DNA from: Salinispira pacifica
GTDB taxonomy: Bacteria > Spirochaetota > Spirochaetia > DSM-27196 > Salinispiraceae
Length of the DNA stretch: 64,000 bases
Assembly (NCBI RefSeq): GCF_000507245.1
Contig: NC_023035.1
Location: 447,001 to 511,000 of the forward strand
Direction of reading: 5' to 3'
Each line of letters begins with the position of its first letter. The first letter of the stretch is position 1. Of the stretch, positions 49,915-58,702 are shown piece by piece. A model generated the notes under the pieces. That model saw only the letters and a list, made by a program, of their open reading frames with translations, ran no database searches and was not told where the DNA came from. A program made the position numbers and the translations under genes.

Positions 49915-51603
49915 CTATATGTGTGTCAGAATCATAGAACTGGCAACATACACGCCCATATGAAGAGTGTAAAACACATACTGATAGATAAAAAACCTGA
50001 GATACAGGCTCCCGGCGGTACACTCCCTGAACCGTGTTGCCCAATGGGGGCCAAAGCTCAGCCCTGCAGCTATGAGTGACAGGAGAAGTGAGACCAGGAA
50101 AAACGCCTGGGATCCACCTCCCACCGCAGGCCTGAATGACAGATGAGCTGTTTCATTCATCAAAAAGTTGAGAATTATCAGACTGATACTGATATGCAGT
50201 GCAACACCGGCGGCCGCCGGCAGAGCGGCTTTCAGCCGGGGGTTTTTAAAGCGGGTTGAGAGCAAAGACGTGAGAAACAGCGATGCCGCCACCATGATAG
50301 TGAATAGAAATATCAGTCCCAGACCGCCGGCACTGAGGGTCATGGCCAGGGTCATCCCCGCCACATACCCGATCAGCCCGCCGTCAACCCGGATGCTCTG
50401 TTCAATGAGCCCGGGATTCGAACTCGCAAGATAGAGCTGACGCTTCTCGTTCTCCACATCGTAAAAGATGATATGTTCGTCAGGACCCATATCCGCCAAT
50501 CCGGCGAACTTGCTCATTGACCGGGTTTTGGTGAAAAGCCTGAATTCCGGAGGCTCATCGGGACTCATGGTAAACCCCGCGATATTCACGCCCTCAAGGG
50601 TTTCAATCTGGGCATTATACTCCATAAAATTCTCCCGGGCATTGAGGATCCGGTATTTGCTGCGGTACATGGGCATTTCCAGGGTTCCCAGATCTTTCCG
50701 CTCCGGCCGGGGAGCAAGCTTCCATTGCAGAGCGCTGATCCTGTTCACTCCGAAACGGATATCCCTGAAAAGAAACAGCATGCTCAGAGTATTATCAGTT
50801 ACATGAATGTCCATGAGATCTTCAGGATTATCATTCCCGGCAGCGCCCAGGTTACGGACGCTGGGTCCATGCAGTGAATCAACGGGCAGGAAGCTGTGTA
50901 CAATCTCCCTGATTCCCGGCGAGGTTTCAATGACGGCGGCGGCGTGAAGCCCCTCGTTCACGGAGGCTGCGGCATAACTCAGCACCCTGCCTTCAATCAT
51001 AACCAGAGGATCCGACTCCCGCCGGTTCAGGTTCACCGCGTATAGGCCGCCGTCCTCCCGGAACAGGGCGTACTCTCCCTCCACCCGCAGAAGTTCGCCG
51101 TCAGCCGATATCTGCTCAACGGAGCCGGCGGGGGAAATGTACCGGATGCCCGGTTGACTGCCCCCTTCCACAACCAGCGCAAGGCTGGAAAGCTGTATTG
51201 CCCATTCCTGAGCTCCGCTTTCAGGCTGATGAAGATGGAAAACTCTGGATTGGGAAATATCCGCAGGAATATCCCGGTTCTGACTGATCTTTCCGTCGGG
51301 TCCCAAAAGCGCCACCCGTACCCGGGATCCGTCCACTGATGCCACAGCCGAATTTTCTCCGTCACTCAGAACATCAACATGTCCCGGGCTGATCCGGGAA
51401 AATCCGTACTCCGCAGAAAAGAGAGGAATGGCATTGCTCATACCCGGGGAGGGAGGGGCAATTTCCTTTTGTCCCAGGCTGTATGCATAGAGCAGCAGGA
51501 GCAGAACCGAGATAATCACCACAGCAATAACGGATATGCGGTTAAGTGTCCGTTCCCGTTGGATGTACGTGTTCTGGATTTTTTGGCTGTTTTCAGAAAT
51601 CAT
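49915..51603 (-). CDS. Large membrane protein of unknown function
   Basis: I do not recognise this 562-residue protein. It has one amino-terminal span (VIAVVIISVLLLLLYAYSLG) and about 330 residues of extracytoplasmic sequence whose repeats (SRVFHLHQPESGAQEWAIQL, LSMLFLFRDIRFGVNRIS) suggest a propeller. About five carboxyl-terminal spans begin near IGYVAGMTLAMTLSAGGLGLIFLF and continue to FIYQYVFYTLHMGVYVASSMI. The ATG at 51603 is preferred, since the open frame to 51681 adds no signal. A neighbour of rnfA on the other strand, it shares no operon. Membrane-anchored propeller proteins of this type can be assembly or transport factors, but I cannot assign one. Confidence 0.6.
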   Translation of the reverse strand: MISENSQKIQNTYIQRERTLNRISVIAVVIISVLLLLLYAYSLGQKEIAPPSPGMSNAIPLFSAEYGFSRISPGHVDVLSDGENSAVASVDGSRVRVALLGPDGKISQNRDIPADISQSRVFHLHQPESGAQEWAIQLSSLALVVEGGSQPGIRYISPAGSVEQISADGELLRVEGEYALFREDGGLYAVNLNRRESDPLVMIEGRVLSYAAASVNEGLHAAAVIETSPGIREIVHSFLPVDSLHGPSVRNLGAAGNDNPEDLMDIHVTDNTLSMLFLFRDIRFGVNRISALQWKLAPRPERKDLGTLEMPMYRSKYRILNARENFMEYNAQIETLEGVNIAGFTMSPDEPPEFRLFTKTRSMSKFAGLADMGPDEHIIFYDVENEKRQLYLASSNPGLIEQSIRVDGGLIGYVAGMTLAMTLSAGGLGLIFLFTIMVAASLFLTSLLSTRFKNPRLKAALPAAAGVALHISISLIILNFLMNETAHLSFRPAVGGGSQAFFLVSLLLSLIAAGLSFGPHWATRFRECTAGSLYLRFFIYQYVFYTLHMGVYVASSMILTHI

Positions 51604-51783
51604 GAAATGGAGTATACCCCGGCCCCCGGCAACTGTATATGCATGGCATTCAGATTGATTTTTGCTGCCCGGATGGATCAAACTACTAGACGGACTATGA
51701 GCATGATGTAAAAAAATACAGAAAAACGCCTGTTTTTCAAAATTTATAACCCATTTTTAATAATCCTGCGCTATAGTATTCAT

Positions 51784-52989
51784 ATGCGTGCTGGGATACT
51801 TCAAGATGTGTATGTGGGCAATCGGGGAACCGCGCATTTGGTTCAGGTTCTTGAGCAATGGCGAATCGGCAAACCGCTGATTCTATCGTCCCAGAAGGCC
51901 TGGGACATGATTCCGTTCAAACAGGTCCTTTCCAACAGTAAAATTCGAACGCAGAATTACCGTCTCTACTCTGGATTTACCTATCCGGTGACAAATGTGG
52001 AAATTGAAGCCGCCATGAAATACTACATGGAGAGGGATTTCGATTCCATTATCTGTCTGGGGAGGGAAGGGGCCATAGATCTGGGGAAGATGCTCAGGCA
52101 TTATCTATTTGATGCCGACGACGACGAAATATATCTTTTTGAATCCTTCCTTCATCCTGATGCGGAGGATGATATTATCACATCCCAAATCAAAGCCTTC
52201 CGGAACAGAGTTTCACGGCGGCCGAAAATTATCGCGGTTTCCAGCGGATTCGGCAGCGGTGCGGCGGTGAGCAGCCGGTCGTACTATCTGCGGGGAAGGA
52301 AGATGTGCGAATTGGTGGATGAGCAGATGGTTCCCGAACTGGCCTGCTTCGATCCATTCTTCAGCAGCCTCCAAAGCCCGTCTCAAATAGCCGGTGAAGG
52401 ATTTGACAGCATTTCCCACGCCGTGGAAGGGATGTGGAGCGCCAAAGCCGATGACCAAAGCATCGCCCTGAGCAGAAAATCTCTGGGGCGGCTTATTAAT
52501 GCTCTGCCGGAAGCCGTTGAGGGAAGCAATGATGCATTGCTGGAAATTGCAGACAGCTCAATCCAGGCTGCAAAAAGTCTGGACGGTTCGGGACTTACCG
52601 GGCCCCATGCGCTGACCTTTTACCTTACCAGTTTATTCCGGGTTCCCCATGGAATGGGGCTGGCAGTGCTTCTGCCGGCGTTTATTGAGTACAACTATTC
52701 CCTGGATGACGATGACTGTCAGCATCCCCGGGGAGCCGCCTGGGTGAGAAAGAATATTCTGGATATCAGTCACGTTATCGGGGAAGATACCCCCAGGGAA
52801 GCAGGCGCCCGGCTTATGTCTTTGCGAAAACGCTTCGGGTTGCCCGGAACTCTTCACGACCTGGGAATAAGCACCAGGGACGATATTCACCGGCTCATCG
52901 ATGTCGGGTTCAATCCCCGCCAGGCCCGGAACAACCCCAGAAGGCTGCAGAGCGAATCTCTGAAACGGATGCTTTACGGTCTGCGATAA
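51784..52989 (+). CDS. Iron-type (group III) alcohol dehydrogenase family protein
   Basis: The 401-residue protein has the metal-binding pattern of this family: Asp and His in GFDSISHAVEGM near residue 211, and two His in GPHALTFYLTSLFRVPHGMGLAVL near 263-278. The NAD-binding loop usually written GGGS reads GREG in CLGREGAIDLGKM near residue 98, so cofactor or function may differ. It may reduce an aldehyde or ketone, or act as a diverged relative. No ribosome binding site is visible. A TATAGT at 51772-51777 would place the start of transcription near the ATG, so a leaderless message is possible. Repeats and a hairpin lie just after the stop. Confidence 0.75.
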   Translation: MRAGILQDVYVGNRGTAHLVQVLEQWRIGKPLILSSQKAWDMIPFKQVLSNSKIRTQNYRLYSGFTYPVTNVEIEAAMKYYMERDFDSIICLGREGAIDLGKMLRHYLFDADDDEIYLFESFLHPDAEDDIITSQIKAFRNRVSRRPKIIAVSSGFGSGAAVSSRSYYLRGRKMCELVDEQMVPELACFDPFFSSLQSPSQIAGEGFDSISHAVEGMWSAKADDQSIALSRKSLGRLINALPEAVEGSNDALLEIADSSIQAAKSLDGSGLTGPHALTFYLTSLFRVPHGMGLAVLLPAFIEYNYSLDDDDCQHPRGAAWVRKNILDISHVIGEDTPREAGARLMSLRKRFGLPGTLHDLGISTRDDIHRLIDVGFNPRQARNNPRRLQSESLKRMLYGLR

Positions 52990-52990
52990 A

Positions 52991-53017
52991 AACGGACTGC
53001 AATATTAACGGACTGCA
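52991..53017. repeat. Two-copy 11-bp direct repeat after the alcohol dehydrogenase gene
   Basis: AACGGACTGCA occurs at 52991-53001 and again at 53007-53017, with AT-rich bases between, giving a 16-base period. It begins two bases after the gene stop. I see no further copies. Confidence 0.6.
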
Positions 53018-53024
53018 TTAATAT

Positions 53025-53046
53025 CCGGGGCGTTCAGCCGCCCCGG
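53025..53046. terminator. Perfect hairpin between convergent genes, possible terminator
   Basis: CCGGGGCG (53025-53032) pairs perfectly with CGCCCCGG (53039-53046) across the six-base loop TTCAGC. It lies between two genes that point toward it. A T run is lacking on the plus strand (CCTTCTG), so termination efficiency is uncertain. Confidence 0.45.
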
Positions 53047-53074
53047 CCTTCTGCTGTGAACTGAAACGGCGCTG

Positions 53075-53527
53075 TTATTGTTCATCCCCGTGTTCCGGAT
53101 CTGAGGGGACAAGAATTACCGGTTTGCCGGTTGCCTTCAGTACCCCTTCGGCCACCGAACCCACAACCAGATGGTACATGGCGCCGTTTCCGTGGCTTCC
53201 CATAAGAATATAATCAGCTCCGAATTCCGAAGCCTCCCTGGCGATGGCCTGGGAAACGGGACCGCTGGGAGTGGAAATCTCACAGGGAATATCATCAGCT
53301 TCCAGATCCTCTTTCAGATTCATCAGCTTCCGGATATCCTTCCGGCGCTGAATACCTTCCTCTTCGTTGCCCTTGTTGTGAACCACAGAACTTGGCTGGC
53401 TGGGTCTGTCTCCGGTAACGTATATCAGCATGACCTGAACCGGACAGGTTTTAGCCAGTTTCCGGGTTTCGGCCATTACCTTCTCCGTTAAAGGTGAGAA
53501 ATCAATACAGCTTACGATCTTTCTCAT
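53075..53527 (-). CDS. Universal stress protein (UspA family, ATP-binding type)
   Basis: The 150-residue protein begins MRKIVSCIDFSPLTEKVM and ends with ILMGSHGNGAMYHLVVGSVAEGVLK. The spacing G-x2-G-x9-G-S matches the ATP-binding group of UspA proteins. The function in stress survival is inferred from the family. I chose the ATG at 53527, with CCAGGAG before it, over the earlier frame to 53578. The Usp fold is complete at this length. It is monocistronic here. Confidence 0.85.
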   Translation of the reverse strand: MRKIVSCIDFSPLTEKVMAETRKLAKTCPVQVMLIYVTGDRPSQPSSVVHNKGNEEEGIQRRKDIRKLMNLKEDLEADDIPCEISTPSGPVSQAIAREASEFGADYILMGSHGNGAMYHLVVGSVAEGVLKATGKPVILVPSDPEHGDEQ

Positions 53528-53616
53528 GTAATACTCCTGGTAGTGGTAAGTTTCAGCCGGGCTGATTGCCAGCATCACCGGCTTCTGGTACCCTAGCAGT
53601 ATACACGGGAGGTACC

Positions 53617-54486
53617 ATGGCGTGGAAGCCTGAAATGATCGCGGAAGTTCTCCATGAGTGCGGCCGGCTTGCCCTGGATATCCAGCAGTCCGCCAAGCGG
53701 AGAATCAAAGCGGATAATACCATCGTTACAGAAGCGGATACCCGCATTGAGGCCTTGATCCGACAGCGCCTGGAGGAGAAGGATGCGAACAATTCCCCGG
53801 ATTCTCAGGGTGAGTTATTTTTTATCGGTGAAGAAACTTCTTCCGAACACGGCGAAACCTACCACCGCCAGGCTCTGCAGGGCCGCTGCTATGTTACCGA
53901 TCCCGTGGACGGAACAGTCCTGTATTCCAACGGTCTGCCCGGCTGGGGAATTTCCCTGGGCTATATGGAGAAGGGGAGGCTGGCTGAGGGAGCAATTCTC
54001 TATCCGTTCTCCGGAGAACTGCTGTTAAGCAGCGGGGATACCGTGCTGTACGGCAGAAGCGGGAAAAACCGTTTCCCGGAGTTTCATCAGCTCCGGGAAT
54101 TGAAGGCCCCGGACCCCAGGGCATCCAGCCCGGTATTGACGGTGAGCCAGACCATCGTGAAACACGGACGCTATGACGGGCCTCTTTCGGTTCTCTCCAC
54201 AGGATCCTGCGTTTCCAGTATGCGCAATCTGGCTTTGGGTGGAAGCGTGGGATACCTGACCCGGACCCGTTTATGGGATCTGGCGGCGGGGTTTCCCATT
54301 CTGCATAAGCTGGGGCTGAAGGCGTTCACCCAGGACGGTCATGAATTTCCCCTGGAAATCAGCGATGAATTCTGGAACATTCCCCCGGTTGAGCGGAGGC
54401 ATCATTGGAGAATGAAGCAACATGTGCTGTTTTGTTCCCATGAGCAGGTGTTCCGGGACGTGATGGCCCACAGCAGGATTCCGTGA
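53617..54486 (+). CDS. Inositol-monophosphatase-family phosphatase
   Basis: The 289-residue protein has the metal-dependent phosphatase motifs: ADNTIVTEADTRIE near residue 28, FFIGEET near 66, DPVDGTVLY near 96 and RLWDLAAGFPIL near 224. These are the binding residues of the IMPase/FBPase/CysQ group. The substrate, inositol phosphate, PAP or fructose bisphosphate, cannot be told. The ATG at 53617 has CGGGAGGTACC before it, better than the frame from 53566. It starts 90 bases from the divergent Usp start. Degenerate repeats follow the stop. Confidence 0.82.
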   Translation: MAWKPEMIAEVLHECGRLALDIQQSAKRRIKADNTIVTEADTRIEALIRQRLEEKDANNSPDSQGELFFIGEETSSEHGETYHRQALQGRCYVTDPVDGTVLYSNGLPGWGISLGYMEKGRLAEGAILYPFSGELLLSSGDTVLYGRSGKNRFPEFHQLRELKAPDPRASSPVLTVSQTIVKHGRYDGPLSVLSTGSCVSSMRNLALGGSVGYLTRTRLWDLAAGFPILHKLGLKAFTQDGHEFPLEISDEFWNIPPVERRHHWRMKQHVLFCSHEQVFRDVMAHSRIP

Positions 54487-54490
54487 ACCG

Positions 54491-54569
54491 GGTATTCAGA
54501 AAAGAAGCGTTACTCAAGCAACACGCGCTATTCAATGCACGCGTTATTCAGGGAAGGAGCCGTTCCTCA
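54491..54569. repeat. Degenerate tandem repeats of TATTCA type, 16-19 bp period
   Basis: TATTCA or close variants occur at 54493, 54511 (TACTCA), 54529, 54545 and 54564 (TCCTCA), most preceded by CG(T/C). The array begins right after the phosphatase stop and runs into the 3' end of proB on the other strand. Copies are diverged, and no role is known to me. Confidence 0.45.
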
Positions 54570-55699
54570 AGAATAACCATGTCCTCAGGCCGGGCGATCA
54601 CATCCGGATGACCCTGGCCGAGAATTCCCGGGATCTCTGCACTGTGTCTTCCGATAATTTTCTCCAGTTCCCCGCTGTCGAATGCGGTTACAAGTTTTAT
54701 CCGGTCGTTCACCAGCACCACATCGCCCCGCTGAAACACCCCTTCCACGGAGATGATGCCCCGGGGAAGCAGGCTGCGGTGTTCCCGCATGGCTTCCAGA
54801 GCTCCATTGTCCACCACTATGCGGCCTGAGGCCTCAGCATGTTTAATCCAGCGCCTGCGCTGTTTCATGGGAACTGCGGATTCAAACAGGCTTCCCAGAT
54901 TTTCACCGGCACAGATCCGGGTAACCGCATCTTCTTCCCTGCCCTGGGCGAGTACTACCCGGCAGCCGGCGTCCCTGGCAATATCCACAGCCTTCAGCTT
55001 GGTGCGCATTCCCCCGGTGGAAAATCCGCTTCCTCTGCCGCCTGCTGCTTCACGGTGATGATTCTCCAGCCGGGGAATATAGCTGAGTTTCCGGGCGTCG
55101 GGATTTTCTCTGGGATTGGCGTCGTAGAGACCGTCAATATCACTGAGAATAATCAGCAGCTCGGCATCGATCTTGCTCGCAACATAGGCCGAGAGCTGGT
55201 CGTTGTCACCGAATGCCCGGCCGATCTCCTCAGTGCTGATGCTGTCATTCTCGTTGATCACGGGGATTACCCCCAGCTGCAGAAGTTTTTCCACCGAGCG
55301 TTTGAGATTATTGAAACTGTCCCTGCGGTTGAACTGATCTCTGGTTACCAGTATCTGGGCGACGGCCATTCCCCGCTGTGAAAATGCATCCCGATAGGTC
55401 TGCATGAGCAGGGGCTGGCCGATGGAGGCGCAGGCCTGTTTCATGGCCATATCCTGACTTCGCTGCTGCAAGCCGAGACTGTGGGCGCCCATTCCGATTG
55501 CGCCGGAGCTTACGATCAGAATTTGCCGCCCCTGTGAATGGAGCGCTTCGCACTGGCGGCTCAGTTCATGGATGTAATCCTTGTCTATGCCGCTGCCCCG
55601 GGGATCACTGATGGTCTGGGTACCGATCTTGATGACTATGCGTCGTGCTTTCCCGAGCTGCTCTCTGCTTATTGTGTGCTGATACTGATCATCGCTCAT
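54548..55699 (-). CDS. proB: Glutamate 5-kinase
   Basis: The 383-residue enzyme phosphorylates glutamate in proline synthesis. The amino-acid-kinase core has RIVIKIGTQTIS near residue 20, VSSGAIGMGAHSLG near 64, NENDSISTEEIGRAFGDNDQLSA near 150 and STGGMRTKLKAVDIA near 228. A PUA domain follows from about residue 290 (GRIVVDNGALEAM, GDVVLVND). It overlaps the proA 3' end by 11 bases and should be translated after it. Proline synthesis may serve osmotic adaptation, which would suit a salt-loving organism, but this is conjecture. Confidence 0.95.
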   Translation of the reverse strand: MSDDQYQHTISREQLGKARRIVIKIGTQTISDPRGSGIDKDYIHELSRQCEALHSQGRQILIVSSGAIGMGAHSLGLQQRSQDMAMKQACASIGQPLLMQTYRDAFSQRGMAVAQILVTRDQFNRRDSFNNLKRSVEKLLQLGVIPVINENDSISTEEIGRAFGDNDQLSAYVASKIDAELLIILSDIDGLYDANPRENPDARKLSYIPRLENHHREAAGGRGSGFSTGGMRTKLKAVDIARDAGCRVVLAQGREEDAVTRICAGENLGSLFESAVPMKQRRRWIKHAEASGRIVVDNGALEAMREHRSLLPRGIISVEGVFQRGDVVLVNDRIKLVTAFDSGELEKIIGRHSAEIPGILGQGHPDVIARPEDMVILEERLLP

Positions 55700-57005
55700 T
55701 TTGAGAGAATCCGTAGCGTTCCGTGCTCAGAGGTTTGTGGGTGAATGAGGATTTTCCGGAGGCGAAATCCTCCACAATTTGTCCCTGGCCGAACAGCCGC
55801 CACTGATAGATGGTCAGCCCTTCCATGCCCACCGGTCCTCTGGCGTGAATTTTATTGGTGCTGATACCCACCTCAGCCCCCAGACCGTAGCGGAAGCCGT
55901 CGGCGAATCGGGTGGAACAGTTCCAGAGGGCGCTGGCAGTATCAACGGAATTCATAAACTGAAGCGCAGCTGCGGAGTCGCCGGTGATGATGCTGTCGGT
56001 GTGACCCGAACCGTATGCGTTGATGTGTTCAACCGCCTGTTCCAGGGAATCAACAATTTTGATCGATAGGATGTAGTCAAGGTATTCGCTGCTCCAGTCC
56101 TCTTCCACGGCTTCCTTCATTTCCGGAACCAGTTCCCGGGCAGCGCTGCAGCCCCGCAGTTCAACGTTTTTTTCCTGCAATGCCCGGCAGATATCCGGCA
56201 GCATTCGCCGGGCTGCATCCTTGTGGATCAGCAGCGTTTCCATGGCATTGCACACAGCCACGTACTGTGTCTTGGAGTCAACGCACACCGACTCGGCCAT
56301 CCGGGGATCCGCCTGAGCGTCCACGTACACATGACAGATTCCGTCCGCATGTCCCATCACCGGAATTGAGCTGTTATCCATAATGTGGCGCACAAACTCA
56401 TTGGATCCTCTGGGAATTATCAAGTCCACCAGCTCATCCATATCCAGCAGTTGAGTCACATCTTCCCGGCTTGTCAGCTGGCCCAGCCAGCCCCTGGGCA
56501 GACCTGCAGAAACCGCCGCATCGTGCATCACTCTGTTGAGAACCTCCAGGGTCTCCCGGGCCTCGGAACCGCCTTTCAGCAGAACTGCATTTCCGCTTTT
56601 CAGTCCCAGAGATGCAATCTGCACGGCGGCATCGGGTCGGGATTCGAAAATCATGGCTATGACGCCGATGGGACAGCGCAGTTTATGAAGTTCCAGTCCG
56701 GGAGCAAGCTCCCTGCTGGCCAGCACTTCCCCCACCGGGTCTGGAATATCCACAAGTGCGTCCAGCCCCTTGAGGGTCTCATCCAGTTTTTCCTCCTGGA
56801 ACTTCAGCCGTTTCAGAAGGGGCGGCGCCAATCCTTCAGCCTCGCTTCGTTCCAGATCCCTGCGGTTGGCCCGGAATATCTCTTCACGGGCGGCTTTCAA
56901 TGCAGCTGATATTTCTCTCAGGGCGCGGTTTTTGGTCTCTGAAGGGAGGGCTGCACTGAGTTTTGAAGCCTGTTCAGCCTGTTCGGCAATCTGTCTGGTG
57001 TTCAT
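55689..57005 (-). CDS. proA: Glutamate-5-semialdehyde dehydrogenase (gamma-glutamyl phosphate reductase)
   Basis: The 438-residue enzyme reduces gamma-glutamyl phosphate with NADPH, the second step of proline synthesis. The aldehyde-dehydrogenase-fold segments PIGVIAMIFESRPDAAVQIASL near residue 106, DLIIPRGSNEFVRHIMDNS near 203 and SKTQYVAVCNAMETLLI near 247, with the catalytic Cys, are all typical. I chose the ATG at 57005 (MNTRQIAEQAEQ), which fits the family start, over the open frame to 57095. It leads a two-gene proAB unit on the minus strand, an order opposite to E. coli. Confidence 0.94.
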   Translation of the reverse strand: MNTRQIAEQAEQASKLSAALPSETKNRALREISAALKAAREEIFRANRRDLERSEAEGLAPPLLKRLKFQEEKLDETLKGLDALVDIPDPVGEVLASRELAPGLELHKLRCPIGVIAMIFESRPDAAVQIASLGLKSGNAVLLKGGSEARETLEVLNRVMHDAAVSAGLPRGWLGQLTSREDVTQLLDMDELVDLIIPRGSNEFVRHIMDNSSIPVMGHADGICHVYVDAQADPRMAESVCVDSKTQYVAVCNAMETLLIHKDAARRMLPDICRALQEKNVELRGCSAARELVPEMKEAVEEDWSSEYLDYILSIKIVDSLEQAVEHINAYGSGHTDSIITGDSAAALQFMNSVDTASALWNCSTRFADGFRYGLGAEVGISTNKIHARGPVGMEGLTIYQWRLFGQGQIVEDFASGKSSFTHKPLSTERYGFSQNER

Positions 57006-57125
57006 CGGTTCTGTCCTGGGGCAGCCTGGGAAAATCCGGTATTCCCGGGCTGCGGCGGCGAATATATTTATGGTTTGGTTCCGGGGAAATATCACTCTGT
57101 CGGCAAATCCGTCTGCTATACAGAT

Positions 57126-57719
57126 TTAGAACAGCAGGTCATCCTCCGGATCCTGGGTTGTTTGTGATTTACTATTGTATTTCAGATCCTGCAGGGTTTC
57201 AATGAACTGCTGTTCCTTCTGATTAAACAGCTCAGGAACGGTAAACGAAAAACATCTTCCTTTCATGGGGGATTTTTCGATTTCTTCTACCAGATGTTTG
57301 CTCAGCCCCTTGGAAACGGTTTTTTCACCTTGAAGTATCCCGTTTTCATGGGCGAGAAAGTTCACCACATCCTTCCCTGAGTCAATTTCTACGCATTTCA
57401 CATAAAAACTGCCATAGCGCTGGGAAATGAATGAAGATATGCCTTCCATGACCCCCACGGAAGAGAGAAAGTGGAGAATGATCTGAAACTCTCCTCCGGA
57501 ATAACATATGGTGCTGTGAAGAAACTCAAGGTCGATGCTTTGCCGGAAGTGGTAGCTGTCGTCCTGATTACGGATTGTTTCAATGAGTTCATGAAGCATT
57601 CGCCAGATCGGTCCGGCGTCCTTGACCTGGGAAACATATATGGTGTTGCTGATCCAGCGTGGTATCATTCGAAGCATGCTCCATGTGGGGAATATTGGGA
57701 AATCATATCCTGTTCCCAA
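57126..57719 (-). CDS. Hypothetical protein divergent from a cyclase-fold gene
   Basis: I do not recognise this 197-residue protein. It looks globular and soluble, with alternating helix and strand patterns and no signal peptide. Segments such as IDLEFLHSTICYSGGEFQIILHFLSSVG and KCVEIDSGKDVVNFLAHENG give no hallmark. The start is uncertain: TTG at 57719, or ATG at 57677 with a GGAG too close. It is divergent from the 57772 gene across a perfect 18-base palindrome, so the two may be controlled together. The next gene on its strand, proA, starts 120 bases downstream. Confidence 0.5.
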   Translation of the reverse strand: MGTGYDFPIFPTWSMLRMIPRWISNTIYVSQVKDAGPIWRMLHELIETIRNQDDSYHFRQSIDLEFLHSTICYSGGEFQIILHFLSSVGVMEGISSFISQRYGSFYVKCVEIDSGKDVVNFLAHENGILQGEKTVSKGLSKHLVEEIEKSPMKGRCFSFTVPELFNQKEQQFIETLQDLKYNSKSQTTQDPEDDLLF

Positions 57720-57733
57720 AGGATTGTCAAAAA

Positions 57734-57751
57734 CCGGGAAAATTTTCCCGG
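57734..57751. promoter_or_regulatory. Perfect 18-bp palindrome in a divergent promoter region
   Basis: CCGGGAAAATTTTCCCGG is a perfect palindrome without a gap, centred between the two divergent starts (57719 and 57772). It is a likely operator for a dimeric regulator. A T run follows only weakly, so a terminator is less likely in this position. Confidence 0.5.
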
Positions 57752-57771
57752 GATATTTTATTATTTAATAT

Positions 57772-58590
57772 ATGAAGGATGATTCAGTTCACAGGCTGGA
57801 ATGCAATGCCGAGATTTGGCTGGAGCAGATGCTTTCCCGTCACCGGGAAAGCAGCGACGGCGTGCTGAATATGCACGCCTCCCTGGTGCTTCTGAATCTT
57901 CAGGGGTTCAGCCGGTTTTTGGATCAGATTCCCCGGCGGACTGATCAGGTCGGTCTTATTACCCAGTTGTACCGGGCGTTCCAGAGTGCGTTCGGGAGTT
58001 TTGACGCGTGCCTCTTTTCCCAGCTGGGAGATGAATACCTGTTTGTTGTGGATGAAACGGAGGAGCAGGTAATTTCAGGGGTACGCAGTCTCCACAATAC
58101 CCTTATATCCCTGAATTTTGAAGTGAATGGTCACAATTCTCTCCACCTGAATTCCCGCATGGTGTGCTCCAGTCAGGATCTTAACGTGTATGCCATCCCG
58201 GGGATTCATCGGCCGGTAATCATGCCTTCTGCGGTGGAATTTCTCAAGGATCTTCAGCATGAAGCACAGGTGTGCCGGGCCAGGATTGTGGTGGGAGAGG
58301 TTTTTAAGAACAGTATTTCATGCAAGGATCAGTTTCGCCTCATTGCTCTGAGTGCCCGAACCCAGGATGACGATCCTCTGGGGGTGTTTGAATGGCTGGA
58401 GCCCTATTCCGAAGGTGAGGGGCGGCAGCTCAGGGAGAACAGGCGTTATACAGACCGGGGCATCAGCTGTTTTCATGCCGGTCTGATAAATGAATCACGG
58501 GGGCTTTTTTTCAGTGCTCTCCAGAAGGCACCCTTTGACAGCCTGCCCGGACGGTATCTCAACCGTATTCAACGGAGCAGAAACCCATGA
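57772..58590 (+). CDS. Nucleotidyl-cyclase-fold protein lacking catalytic aspartate (pseudo-cyclase)
   Basis: The 272-residue protein has a cyclase-like amino-terminal domain. ASLVLLNLQGFSRFLDQI resembles the first metal-binding strand of class III cyclases, but the Asp is replaced by Asn (NLQGFS). ACLFSQLGDEYLFVVDE near residue 80 matches the second strand with GDE. The carboxyl part (YTDRGISCFHAGLINESRGLFFSALQ) looks like a TPR pair. It is unlikely to make cyclic nucleotides, but may bind them or regulate a partner. The ATG follows an AT-rich stretch without an evident binding site. The HD-GYP regulator starts 112 bases later on the same strand. Confidence 0.5.
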   Translation: MKDDSVHRLECNAEIWLEQMLSRHRESSDGVLNMHASLVLLNLQGFSRFLDQIPRRTDQVGLITQLYRAFQSAFGSFDACLFSQLGDEYLFVVDETEEQVISGVRSLHNTLISLNFEVNGHNSLHLNSRMVCSSQDLNVYAIPGIHRPVIMPSAVEFLKDLQHEAQVCRARIVVGEVFKNSISCKDQFRLIALSARTQDDDPLGVFEWLEPYSEGEGRQLRENRRYTDRGISCFHAGLINESRGLFFSALQKAPFDSLPGRYLNRIQRSRNP

Positions 58591-58702
58591 TCCTAAATCC
58601 TCGAAATTTTATCAGTGAAACATTATCTTTAAAAAGGGATGTGGGAATTGCAATAATTGGTGGCAGGGCACATCCTGTGGGATACGGCAGAGCGAGGATG
58701 TT

